In this document: positions 8,571 to 16,612 of the stretch, one piece after another
Position numbering within the stretch: position 1 is the first letter of the stretch
Layout of the letters: each line of letters starts with the position of its first letter
Source of the DNA: Candidatus Nitrososphaera evergladensis SR1
Lineage (GTDB): Archaea > Thermoproteota > Nitrososphaeria > Nitrososphaerales > Nitrososphaeraceae
Direction: 5' to 3'
DNA: 64,000 nt
Assembly: GCF_000730285.1 (NCBI RefSeq)
Contig: NZ_CP007174.1
Coordinates: 558,001 to 622,000 of the forward strand
Translations under genes and position numbers: made by a program
The notes under the pieces: generated by a model
What the model saw: the letters and a program-made list of their open reading frames with translations, nothing else
Database searches by the model: none
What the model was told of the DNA's origin: nothing

Positions 8571-9574
8571 CGCCTTCTTCTGTCAACCACGTCGTCAAGG
8601 TCCGGACCGGTCCCGATGAGCGTCACCTTTACGCCCAGCTCGCCCTCAATTTCTTCGATGAACTTTTTTGCATCGGCCGGCATCTTTTCGTACTGGCGCA
8701 CGCCCGCGCACGAGGGGAACATCACGTCAAGCTTTGTGACTGCTATCTGCGTCGCGCTGTTGATCCTTATCGACTTTTTCGCAAGTTCAAAGTCAAACGG
8801 CGCTGCCCTCCTCTGCCTGCCAGTCACACTGCCAAACTCCATCCAGCCGCGCTTTTTCGCCTCGTCCTCCGACAACTCGTTTGCAAGCGGCCCCCCGCCG
8901 ACCCTTGTCACGTACGCCTTGAATACCACAAGAACGTCGTCCACCTTTTTTGGCCCAATCCCGACGTCAGAGCAGATTCCTGAAGCCGTGACGTCCTTTG
9001 AGGTGACAAAGGGGTAGCCGCCGTGCAACAGTGAAAGGTACGTGCCCTGCGTACCTTCCACCAGCACATTTTCGTTATTCTCAAGCGCATAGTTGACCGA
9101 GTTGCTGACGTCTTCAATGAACAATGAAAGCTCTGGCACGTCACGGGCAAGCTTTAGCGTGCGAAGCGCCCTGTCTGCGTTTGCCGGGCCAGTCCCAGTT
9201 CCTGTCGTGCCGATCTTGCCCTTTAGGTGGTCCTCGCTCTTGTCCCGGTCAATGTGCGACTGCTCGATGATTCCACACTGCGCGTCGACGTAGGTCCTGT
9301 CGTCTGCCTTGAACATTTCAATCTCTTTGAGCAAAACCTGCGGGTTTACAAGCACGCCGGCGCCTATCAAGAGCCTGGTAGCTGGATTGAGCGCTGCGCT
9401 TGGGAGCATGCGCACCTTGTACTCCTTGCCTTCAAACGCAAAAGTGTGGCCGGCGTTTGGGCCAACACCACCGCGAACTGCGATGACCGGGTTGTCCTTC
9501 TTTGCCAGGTATGCTATTATCTTGCCCTTTCCTTCGTCGCCAAAGAATCCGCCTACTGTCACAAGGCACGGCAT
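8567..9574 (-). CDS. purA: Adenylosuccinate synthetase
   Basis: Joins IMP and aspartate with GTP to form adenylosuccinate, the first committed step to AMP. The 335 residues match the shortened archaeal form (bacterial enzymes are about 430). The N-terminal P-loop-like GGFFGDEGKGK and GPNAGHTF are diagnostic, followed by GTQGTYLSLLHG and the late VTGRQRRAAPFD. ATG start, no close same-strand neighbour. Together with apt it gives both the de novo and salvage routes to AMP within 9 kb. Confidence 0.93.
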   Translation of the reverse strand: MPCLVTVGGFFGDEGKGKIIAYLAKKDNPVIAVRGGVGPNAGHTFAFEGKEYKVRMLPSAALNPATRLLIGAGVLVNPQVLLKEIEMFKADDRTYVDAQCGIIEQSHIDRDKSEDHLKGKIGTTGTGTGPANADRALRTLKLARDVPELSLFIEDVSNSVNYALENNENVLVEGTQGTYLSLLHGGYPFVTSKDVTASGICSDVGIGPKKVDDVLVVFKAYVTRVGGGPLANELSEDEAKKRGWMEFGSVTGRQRRAAPFDFELAKKSIRINSATQIAVTKLDVMFPSCAGVRQYEKMPADAKKFIEEIEGELGVKVTLIGTGPDLDDVVDRRRR

Positions 9575-9652
9575 ATGTATGCGGGAGTTTTTGGCATGTC
9601 GTCGTTATTTAATCTCAGCTGCTGTATTTTCTATCACAGCATACGGATTAAA

Positions 9653-10153
9653 TTGAGCCATACCATAAAACACAGGCTGTTGGGCGCAAAGGAGCAGCAG
9701 GACCTTGGCGGAGCGGCTGGAAACATCATCCAGATCCTTGCAAACCTGCCGGAATTTCTGCGCAAGCCAATGCTGCAAAAGAGGCTTTCTGAATTCTTTG
9801 ACATGGCCGAAAAGGAAAGGCAAGAGACAATCGCGCTTGCGCTTGCGGCGGCGCCGACCATAGACCAGCAAAAGCTGTCCGTGCTTGTAAAAACATGGCT
9901 TGAGGTACTTGCAGGGTTTGACGCAGAAAAGCGCACTTCGATTTTTGAAGTCTACTGCAGCCAGATAGCAAAACAGCCGGAGTCGCTCCAGCGCCTTAAC
10001 TTTCGGTCGCTTACAGACACGTTTCTGTCGCTTGGCGAAAAGGAGCGCGAGATCCTTGCAGACTCGTTCAAAGAAGTGCTCTTTGCATTTCCAAAGCGCG
10101 AAAAGGTACTTGCAGCCGTCCCAGATTATTCAAGAAAAGCACTTGGCCTCTAG
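9653..10153 (+). CDS. Hypothetical helical protein
   Basis: A 166-residue protein beginning, from a TTG codon, MSHTIKHRLLGAKEQQDLGG. It is predicted helical with repeated patterns such as EFFDMAEKERQETIALAL and LSLGEKEREILADSFKE, which look like two copies of one helical hairpin. A TATA-like TTATTTAA at 9605-9612 lies downstream of an alternative ATG (9596), which argues against that earlier start. I do not recognise the family. The last base-pairs overlap the convergent 10150-10410 gene. Confidence 0.6.
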   Translation: MSHTIKHRLLGAKEQQDLGGAAGNIIQILANLPEFLRKPMLQKRLSEFFDMAEKERQETIALALAAAPTIDQQKLSVLVKTWLEVLAGFDAEKRTSIFEVYCSQIAKQPESLQRLNFRSLTDTFLSLGEKEREILADSFKEVLFAFPKREKVLAAVPDYSRKALGL

Positions 10154-10410
10154 TGCGACGGCGGCTGCTCTGGCTTTTTCTCTATCTCGCCAATGCCTTT
10201 CTCAAGGCCAAAGAACGCCCTTTCATACTTGCGCAGCGCCTTTCTGTGCTCCGGAAGAGACATGTCGAGCCTGAGCTCGTTCATCACCATGATAGCGTAC
10301 GTGGTCCACTCTTTCCAGCACGCGTTGCACGCTGGGTACTTGTCGGCGGCCGGGTCTTCTGACGGCGCGTCTATTGGCTTGCCGCATTTCAGGCAGGTCT
10401 TGCCGCTCAT
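10150..10410 (-). CDS. Fe(2+)-trafficking (YggX)-like protein with N-terminal zinc/iron ribbon
   Basis: An 86-residue protein. The C-terminal two thirds match the YggX pattern: W-x-E-W, then a helix with MNELRLD, then LPEHRKALRKYERAFF. In bacteria YggX protects Fe-S enzymes and moves ferrous iron. Unlike bacterial YggX, this one begins with CLKCGKP and later CNACW, so four cysteines could bind a metal. ATG start. Assignment is from motif similarity alone; the archaeal role is inferred. Confidence 0.68.
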   Translation of the reverse strand: MSGKTCLKCGKPIDAPSEDPAADKYPACNACWKEWTTYAIMVMNELRLDMSLPEHRKALRKYERAFFGLEKGIGEIEKKPEQPPSH

Positions 10411-10450
10411 ATATTGAGAGAACCTTTTACGCTAGCCATTATTATACGTT

Positions 10451-10813
10451 TTAAAAGAGCGGCTTTTTCATATTCGAACCGCAGCTGGAGCACCTCGTGC
10501 CCTTGACCTCTGCGCCACAGGCCAGACAGACGTACTTTAGCTTCACTCCTTCGCTCATGTGGCCCCTTCCGGCAGTTTCGCTCCCAAAACCAAACGATCC
10601 AAGCGCCTTTGTCTGGCGATAGCGTATGTAAAAGATGGCTCCGACAAATATCGCAATGTTTGCAGCCATGCCTACGAGAAACCCGAAAAAGTAGGTCAAA
10701 ACCAGCCCTACCCCTAGGCTTGCTGCCAGGAACATTATCTGGCGCTTTAACACGGGCTTTAGGCTGCCGTCCATCTTTCTCTTCTTCTCTCTTGGGTATA
10801 ACTTGCCGCCCAT
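10451..10813 (-). CDS. Membrane protein with C-terminal zinc ribbon
   Basis: A 120-residue protein with a basic start (GGKLYPREKKRKMDG), two hydrophobic helices (around 27-45 and 48-66), a short loop, and a C-terminal CLACGAEVKGTRCSSCG zinc ribbon (CxxC-x8-CxxC). It would be anchored in the membrane with the ribbon on one face. It shares an upstream region with the divergent zinc-ribbon micro-gene at 10888. Function unknown. Confidence 0.65.
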   Translation of the reverse strand: MGGKLYPREKKRKMDGSLKPVLKRQIMFLAASLGVGLVLTYFFGFLVGMAANIAIFVGAIFYIRYRQTKALGSFGFGSETAGRGHMSEGVKLKYVCLACGAEVKGTRCSSCGSNMKKPLF

Positions 10814-10887
10814 TGCTTAAGAAGGTTTTTCCAGATCCGGCATGATTTTTCCCAAAGTTATTATAGTTTCGCAACGAAAGTACAATC

Positions 10888-11055
10888 GTGAAAGTGCGCT
10901 GCCCCGACTGCAAGGCAATAGCCGAGCTGGCAGACGATTTTTCGTACGTCAAGTGCACCGAATGCGAGTTTGACATGACCTACGGCGAGTACGTGAAATA
11001 CATCGCGTACAAGGATGCGCGCTACCGCGACATCCTAAGCGACTACAAAAAGTAA
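10888..11055 (+). CDS. 55-residue zinc-ribbon protein
   Basis: A GTG-started 55-codon gene. The protein begins (M)KVRCPDCKAIAELADDF and continues YVKCTECEFDMTYGEYVKY, giving CxxC-x14-CxxC, a compact zinc ribbon. The C-terminal third is Tyr/Lys/Asp rich (IAYKDARYRDILSDYKK). Its stop lies 25 bp before the next gene's TTG. Codon use and composition match neighbouring real genes. Likely a nucleic-acid or protein adaptor; function unknown. Confidence 0.7.
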   Translation: MKVRCPDCKAIAELADDFSYVKCTECEFDMTYGEYVKYIAYKDARYRDILSDYKK

Positions 11056-11080
11056 ATAACTCTGCACGCAAGCCATCATA

Positions 11081-11734
11081 TTGTCGACCGGCCGTTTGGT
11101 GGAGATTGAACTTGCTGCAATAAACCTTGTCGGCCTAGCCATTTCTGCGATGATAGGCCGGTTTGCGTACAGCGGCTATGCGACCATCGGCAGCCCAAAC
11201 CTCCTGCGCCTCACCTTGGCGTTTGTCTCCATAGCCGCCGGCTTTGCTTTGATAATAGGCTCCCTCTTTGCCTCGCCTGACTCCGCCCACGCAATCGACA
11301 CTGCCGGCCTTGCCGCGCAGGCGGTGGGCTACTTTTTCATAGCCATGTCTCATGGGCTCAAGTCGTCGTTTGACTTTGCTCCTCAGAGGAGCGCCGCCCT
11401 TGCCCTGATACCGTTAGCAGCTTCTCCATTTGTAATACCTGGAAATTCAATAGAACATATTATCAGGTCAATTTCTTTTATTCTACTAGTATATGTGTCA
11501 ATTGAAACACTAGCATCATATATGCAGAGCATGAGGACCAATACCCTCATGATTGGTTCTGGACTTGGCACCCTAGCCGTAGCGGAGCTTTTGGCGTGGT
11601 ACGATTTCATATTCCCAGGCACATTCATCTATCCTGCCATGGCGGCCAAGGTAGCCGGCTTTGGCCTCATGTTCATACCGTTCTCAAAATTCGGCCTGAC
11701 AAGCGGCCTTGGGAGGCTAAAAGAAAATGCCTAA
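11081..11734 (+). CDS. Polytopic membrane protein, unknown
   Basis: A 217-residue protein with about seven hydrophobic segments (for example LAAINLVGLAISAMIG, LTLAFVSIAAGFALIIG, SISFILLVYVSIETLA). The start is TTG. It overlaps the following winged-helix gene by 8 bp, so the pair is one operon. No transporter motif is visible. A membrane protein coupled to a small winged-helix regulator suggests a sensing pair, as an inference from context only. Confidence 0.75.
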   Translation: MSTGRLVEIELAAINLVGLAISAMIGRFAYSGYATIGSPNLLRLTLAFVSIAAGFALIIGSLFASPDSAHAIDTAGLAAQAVGYFFIAMSHGLKSSFDFAPQRSAALALIPLAASPFVIPGNSIEHIIRSISFILLVYVSIETLASYMQSMRTNTLMIGSGLGTLAVAELLAWYDFIFPGTFIYPAMAAKVAGFGLMFIPFSKFGLTSGLGRLKENA

Positions 11735-12020
11735 CAACAACAGGACCCACATCAGCATCATAGCCGACATACTGGACACTGCAAGGCAGTACAGCTACGA
11801 GGGTTATGACAATGGCAGTGGAGCGCCCGTCACCCACCTCATTCGCAAGGCAAACGTGCCCCACCGGCGCCTCTCGTCCATAGTTTCAGACCTAAAGGCG
11901 TACGGCCTTCTCGATGAGGCGCCGGACTCGAAATACCGCATCAGCGAGAAGGGCATGGAGTTTCTAAAGTCGTACAACCAGTTCAAGGGCTTTGCCGAGA
12001 ACTTTGGGCTGAAGATATAG
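11727..12020 (+). CDS. Winged helix-turn-helix DNA-binding protein
   Basis: A 97-residue archaeal wHTH regulator. The recognition helix region reads THLIRKANVPHRRLSSIVSDL, followed by the wing (YGLLDEAPDSKYRISEKGMEFL). This layout is common in small archaeal repressors of the ArnR1/PadR-like class. It is coupled to the upstream membrane protein by an 8-bp overlap, so it may regulate its own operon. Target unknown. Confidence 0.83.
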   Translation: MPNNNRTHISIIADILDTARQYSYEGYDNGSGAPVTHLIRKANVPHRRLSSIVSDLKAYGLLDEAPDSKYRISEKGMEFLKSYNQFKGFAENFGLKI

Positions 12021-12158
12021 AGAGAAACGTACCACAGGCCTCTTGAGGCTTAAACCTGCCTGCAATCAAATCGATGCCAAGTAAATGAGCTATAGTTCTT
12101 GGGACTTGGCTGTGCAAGCTTCTTCTTTTTTGCAAGATGCATGTATGTGAAAAACATC

Positions 12159-13361
12159 TCAGGTCTTGGTCTCTGCGCTTGCCCTAAAAGAAGGAGGATG
12201 TTTTTCTCTATTGCTGCGGCTATCATTGCCGTCGCTACTGCTGCCGTCCTTGCGGATCGTTACAATAATTGTATTGTGGTGCTTTGCAATATGCTCGATT
12301 GCAAGTACAGCTAAATAGTATACCGCTGGCGTAAGCTGGATGGTAAACCTGTAGTCAAAATTGCTCGTGTTGGCGCTCCAAAATGCAAGAGATGCCAGAA
12401 ACCACGCAATGAAAAGATAGTTAAACTTGTCCGTGTAGGTCTTCCTAAAAATAAATGCAACAGGGACAAGCAGGAAAACCAGGCCCCAGATGTTGATCGA
12501 ATTTGCTATGTAGAACGGCGAGAGAAGGAGGCTGAGATTTGTATCCTTTGCTAGTGCCGTCTCAAACGTGCCTGTCCGAAGGTACACTGCCAACACTATC
12601 AAAGCGAAGGTTGGTACGGCGCCGATGATGGTTCTGGCTGCAAGCCTTATGTCCTTTCGAAGGATTGACGCTACGATAAAGATGGCAACTGCGGGAACGA
12701 TTATCGGGTATCTTGATGCAAAAGTAAGGGCTATGGCTATGCCTGCAAAAAACCACCGCCATCCTTCTCCAAAAGCAATAATCTTTTGTCCACTCTCTTT
12801 TTCTTCTGATGCGCCTCTTTTGCCTGCCAGCAGGTACAGCGTTGTGACTAGAAAGAAGAGGGATAATCCTTCTGTGAGGATCTGGCTGCTGTTAAAAAAC
12901 AGGGTCGCATTTAGCATAGTGAGGGCGACTACGCCAAACGCAAAGAGCTTGCCCTTGTGCCTCCCAAGCAGCGCGTACAGGACAAACCCTGCGCCGACTG
13001 TAAAAAGGGGCTGGATATACTTGATAATCTCAAAATTTTCTGTTCCGGCTATTGTCCAGATCCCTGCGATAATCCATGAGAGCAGCGGCGGCCTGAAACC
13101 CTCGTAGAGCGGCACGTTGTCGCCGGACAGCCAGCCTCTTGCGTTTAAAAGATATACTGCACCATCCCATATTGGCGTAGCTATTACTGTAGACGCATAA
13201 AAGAAATAGTAAGCCACAAGCAACCCCATGAGAGCTATGCATGCAATATCGATTTTGCTCATAGCCGGCAATTTTCCAAAATGTCTGCCGCCTGCGCCCT
13301 TCCCTGAGATGGAGGTAAAGCTATTGTCGTTTCTGCTGCCGTCATCATTATTTACGGCCAT
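12159..13361 (-). CDS. GT39/PMT-type membrane glycosyltransferase
   Basis: A 400-residue integral membrane protein with about nine hydrophobic segments. It carries the early acidic loop typical of GT-C enzymes (TPIWDGAVYLLNARGWLSGD), where the Asp binds the dolichyl-phosphate sugar or metal. GT-C enzymes transfer sugars from lipid carriers to proteins or glycans on the outer face of the membrane. The tail is Ser/Asn-rich and soluble. Seventy-four bp upstream on the same strand is an Ig-like membrane protein (13436-14392), which looks like a separate extracytoplasmic partner. The sugar is unknown. Confidence 0.8.
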   Translation of the reverse strand: MAVNNDDGSRNDNSFTSISGKGAGGRHFGKLPAMSKIDIACIALMGLLVAYYFFYASTVIATPIWDGAVYLLNARGWLSGDNVPLYEGFRPPLLSWIIAGIWTIAGTENFEIIKYIQPLFTVGAGFVLYALLGRHKGKLFAFGVVALTMLNATLFFNSSQILTEGLSLFFLVTTLYLLAGKRGASEEKESGQKIIAFGEGWRWFFAGIAIALTFASRYPIIVPAVAIFIVASILRKDIRLAARTIIGAVPTFALIVLAVYLRTGTFETALAKDTNLSLLLSPFYIANSINIWGLVFLLVPVAFIFRKTYTDKFNYLFIAWFLASLAFWSANTSNFDYRFTIQLTPAVYYLAVLAIEHIAKHHNTIIVTIRKDGSSSDGNDSRSNREKHPPSFRASAETKT

Positions 13362-13435
13362 ACAAAGATACCCTCCTCATCCTTTCTGTGATGCTCGTTA
13401 GACTTCCTCTACCTCGGCAGTTCCTGTTATTATTA

Positions 13436-14392
13436 CTATTTGCCTGTCCCATCATTGTCCGTGAATACCACCTTTACCGATTGTCCAACCCAGCGTTGGT
13501 TTCCCGCACTGTCTGTCGAGCGCACCACAATCTGATGTGTGCCCTCAGACGTGATCAGGATTTGATACGACCATGACGACCAGTCATCCGGTTCGGTCGA
13601 ACCAGGCTTGGCTAGCTGATATGGATACAGATTGTCTACAACTACCTCGACCTTTGTAATCTTGGCAAAAGACTCGTCGCCATCTTTAGCAAATGAAGGA
13701 GACAACAATCGCCCCTTTACGCTGACAAGAACTCCTGTCGAGGGTCCTGATATTGTATCTCCTGCCAACGGCGAAACAATTTCAATCGATTGGGAGTTTG
13801 CCAATCGATAGAGGTGAAACGTAAATTGGTCCGATTTGTAGCTGGACATCTTTTGAAAGTCCCCGTTCAGCAGCTTTAGTCCCTGCGAGCTAAAGAGCGG
13901 CCTTAGTTTCGGTTCGTCGGCCTTGTTTTCAATTACGATAAGATACTCCGACTTTTTTGACTTCATAAAATCTACCAGTGAAGGCTCTGACGAGACTCCG
14001 TAAGGTGATACTGCCCGAAGGCCGGTAAAGTATGTGATGTGCGGTCCATTGGAAGAAACCGTGACGACTGTGCCCTTGTCGTGCGGGATCGTGGCGGAAA
14101 TCTCTTTTACAGTAGGGATAAATTTTGCATCATTGAGAATAGATTCCCTAGTTTCCTCGCGTATTATGTTAAACTGAAAATTCACTACGCTAATAACTGC
14201 CAGTGCTACGGCGAATATGGCCAACAGCGAGCCTACCTTCTTGCTCGTGGACCCTTTTCTGAACATTGCCAGGCCCGCTGCAATAGTCCCCTTTGTTGCT
14301 CCTATTGGAGCCTGATTAATCCTACCTGCCCCAAAGATGGGATTTTTCTTATTATTATCTAAAGTCAAGCCCGTAGCCGCAGCGAGGTTCAT
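13436..14392 (-). CDS. Membrane-anchored extracytoplasmic protein with Ig-like domain
   Basis: A 318-residue protein with one hydrophobic helix (VGSLLAIFAVALAVISVVNF, about 52-71) and a large outer part. Residues 90-195 look alpha/beta (HDKGTVVTVSSNGPHITYF, SEYLIVIENKADEP). Residues 205-310 form an Ig-like beta-sandwich (IEIVSPLAGDTISGP, KVEVVVDN, HQIVVRSTDSAGN). This resembles the C-terminal soluble module of some GT39-type enzymes. With the downstream membrane glycosyltransferase it probably forms a two-gene unit in surface glycosylation; this is inference from order and topology. Confidence 0.65.
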   Translation of the reverse strand: MNLAAATGLTLDNNKKNPIFGAGRINQAPIGATKGTIAAGLAMFRKGSTSKKVGSLLAIFAVALAVISVVNFQFNIIREETRESILNDAKFIPTVKEISATIPHDKGTVVTVSSNGPHITYFTGLRAVSPYGVSSEPSLVDFMKSKKSEYLIVIENKADEPKLRPLFSSQGLKLLNGDFQKMSSYKSDQFTFHLYRLANSQSIEIVSPLAGDTISGPSTGVLVSVKGRLLSPSFAKDGDESFAKITKVEVVVDNLYPYQLAKPGSTEPDDWSSWSYQILITSEGTHQIVVRSTDSAGNQRWVGQSVKVVFTDNDGTGK

Positions 14393-14657
14393 CGTGCGTA
14401 TGTATTTTAATAATTATGCAGTCTGCGTCCATAATTCTTAATTATCTGGTGAGCGATTTTTTCGCCAGAAAATGCGAGAAACCATTTTGATATCAATTAT
14501 TGGCGTTTTGCATTATACTACACCCTATTCAGGAATATCTGTTATGAATAGCGCTGTTACGCATTCTCCAGGCGCTAAATCCATGGCATCAAAGGAAAAA
14601 GCAGCAGTAATGGCAAGACGCACTCGCAGCAACAACGACTGCTGGTGTTAATAATAA

Positions 14658-15827
14658 ATGACACTTCAAAAGCCACTGTTAAAGCTCTCATTAATCCTTC
14701 CCACATATAACGAAGCTGAGAACATTATCAAAATTCTAGAATCTATAGAGGATGCTCTTCCTGAGACCATGACCTCCGAGGTTATAATAGTTGATGACAA
14801 CTCTCCTGACGACACTGGTAAGATAGCCGAGCAATATGCAAGTCAGAAAAGAGGCAACAACAGGGCACTCTCCCTTAAGGTCATACATAGGGCCACCAAG
14901 GGCGGGCTGAGTTCTGCGATAGTAAGGGGGATACATTCTGCCCAAGGTGAAATTGTTGTCGTTATGGATAGCGACTTTTCACATCCTCCACAGATTATTC
15001 CGGAAATGATAAAGAAGCTGGAGGGCAGTCCCCCGGTCGATATCGTGGTCGCTTCCCGGTATGTGCGCGGAGGTTCTATAATTGGGTGGCCTTTTAAGCG
15101 CCGGTTGCTAAGCAGGGGCGCGACCAAAATCGCCCAGTATGGGCTTGGCGTAAAAAAGGTCAAAGACCCGATGTCTGGTTATTTTGCCTTTAGGCGGCAA
15201 ATCGTCGAAGGCATAGAATTTGACGCAATAGGGTACAAAATACTGCTAGAGATCCTTGTCAAAGCAAAAAACCCCCACGTCAAAGAAGTTCCTTACACTT
15301 TTACCAACCGCACATCTGGCGCAAGCAAGCTCAACCTCCCCGTCATCTTTGACTACGTCAAATCAGTGTGGAGGCTTTACAGATACGGGAGATCCATCTC
15401 GGCAAAGGAAAAACGGGCTTCTGTCAAGTTTCTTTCAAAAGCTGCAAGGTTCTACAGCGTTGGCGCCACCGGCCTGCTCGTAAATTATGCGTCATCATTT
15501 ATCCTGAGCAGCCTGTTTCCAAACCTGTGGTATCTGCATGCAAGTGCAGTCGGCATTCTGCTCTCCATCACTTCCAACTTTTTCCTGAACAAGGTGTGGA
15601 CCTTTGAGGATCGGGGGTTTGAAATTCGCAAAACAGCCAAGCAGTATGGTTTATTCCTGGGCTTTAGCACGTTTGGAGCGTTAATCCAGATCGGCGCATT
15701 GTATTTGTTGGTAGAAACCTACCACATCAGTTACCCATTGTCACTGGTTCTGGCGGTCCTTGCAGCATCAAGCAGCAACTTTCTGCTGAACAAGAAATGG
15801 ACGTTTAATGAGCGGCTTTTGGATTGA
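14658..15827 (+). CDS. Dolichol-phosphate mannosyltransferase-like GT2 fused to GtrA membrane domain
   Basis: A 389-residue two-domain enzyme. Residues 8-230 form a GT-A fold GT2 domain with LSLILPTYNEAENI, VIIVDDNSPDDTG and VVMDSDFSHPP (the metal-binding acidic motif), like archaeal DPMS that loads mannose or glucose onto dolichol phosphate. Residues 265-385 carry four hydrophobic helices of the GtrA family, with two SNFFLNKVWTF/SNFLLNKKWTF motifs. The GT2-GtrA fusion supplies lipid-linked sugars, which would feed the neighbouring GT39 enzyme. Confidence 0.9.
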   Translation: MTLQKPLLKLSLILPTYNEAENIIKILESIEDALPETMTSEVIIVDDNSPDDTGKIAEQYASQKRGNNRALSLKVIHRATKGGLSSAIVRGIHSAQGEIVVVMDSDFSHPPQIIPEMIKKLEGSPPVDIVVASRYVRGGSIIGWPFKRRLLSRGATKIAQYGLGVKKVKDPMSGYFAFRRQIVEGIEFDAIGYKILLEILVKAKNPHVKEVPYTFTNRTSGASKLNLPVIFDYVKSVWRLYRYGRSISAKEKRASVKFLSKAARFYSVGATGLLVNYASSFILSSLFPNLWYLHASAVGILLSITSNFFLNKVWTFEDRGFEIRKTAKQYGLFLGFSTFGALIQIGALYLLVETYHISYPLSLVLAVLAASSSNFLLNKKWTFNERLLD

Positions 15828-15988
15828 ACACTTGCAGGAGTGCAAAAAAAGAATCAAGAATTGTAAATCAGTTTTTTAATGGCTTTTTGGGAGAGGGCGA
15901 CCCGAGCTAGATGATGCGATGCTACTACTACTGCTTGCCAAGCAGTCATTTGTACCATGCTTAAATCTCTATGCCGCCATAGTACACC

Positions 15989-16327
15989 ATGATGGCAAAC
16001 GCACTAGAGAGGGTGAAAAGCGAGCTTCTCTCGTGGCCTGGAGTGGAAACCAAGACCCACAGGTTTGGCGGGACCGAGTTTGACTTGAACGGCCGCGAAA
16101 TGGGCCACATGCATGGCTCTAGCTGGGCCGACCTGCCGTTTCCGATGGATGTAAGAAAAGAGCTGGTTGAAAAGGGAAAGGTATCTCCGCACCACATCCT
16201 GCCAGAGTCCGGCTGGGTGACGTTTTACGTCAAAAGCGACGAGGACGTGCAGGAACTCATCAAACTATTCAGGATGCAGTACGAGAGGCTAAACAGCAAT
16301 AACAAAAAATTACAACAACCGCAATAA
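15989..16327 (+). CDS. DUF5519 (luciferase-like small domain) protein
   Basis: A 112-residue cytosolic protein. It shows WPGVETKTHRFGGTEFDLNGREMGHMHG, then ADLPFPMDVRKELVEKG and HHILPESGWVTFYV, the pattern of the small DUF5519 family whose fold resembles a nucleic-acid binding or YdhR-like domain. Function unknown. A TATA-like GCTTAAATC at 15959-15967 supports a near leaderless start at the double ATG. The tail is Asn/Lys/Gln rich. Confidence 0.75.
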   Translation: MMANALERVKSELLSWPGVETKTHRFGGTEFDLNGREMGHMHGSSWADLPFPMDVRKELVEKGKVSPHHILPESGWVTFYVKSDEDVQELIKLFRMQYERLNSNNKKLQQPQ

Positions 16328-16346
16328 AAGCCGCGGGGACACCCGT

Positions 16347-16430
16347 CTATTCGTCCCCGTCGTCATCGTCGGAAGTATCTTCGTCTTCTTCGTCTTCAAA
16401 GTCATCCTCAAAGTCATCGTCTTCTGACAT
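16347..16430 (-). CDS. 27-residue acidic micro-protein (candidate)
   Basis: From the ATG at 16430 the product is 27 residues, almost all Asp and Glu (MSEDDDFEDDFEDEEDED then TSDDDDGDE). A TATA-like sequence (CCTTATAATAA on the minus strand, about 16455-16465) sits about 30 bp before it, favouring this start. A longer frame from 16538 would add a basic and hydrophobic segment lying upstream of that promoter. Similar acid tails occur in the 5774-5950 product. No function can be assigned, and it could be chance. Confidence 0.38.
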   Translation of the reverse strand: MSEDDDFEDDFEDEEDEDTSDDDDGDE

Positions 16431-16612
16431 AGCCACCAAAATAACCGAATAGAGGATTATTATAAGGATTACTTTACTTGACACAAGTTGCCGGTTGTTG
16501 CCTGCTGCTGTCGAATTTCTTGAACGACAAGACGACATCGCGCTGACTTCTTCACTATCACATTATCAACACTGTTTTAAGAAATGTTGAAGAAATCATA
16601 CAGGATACAGGA

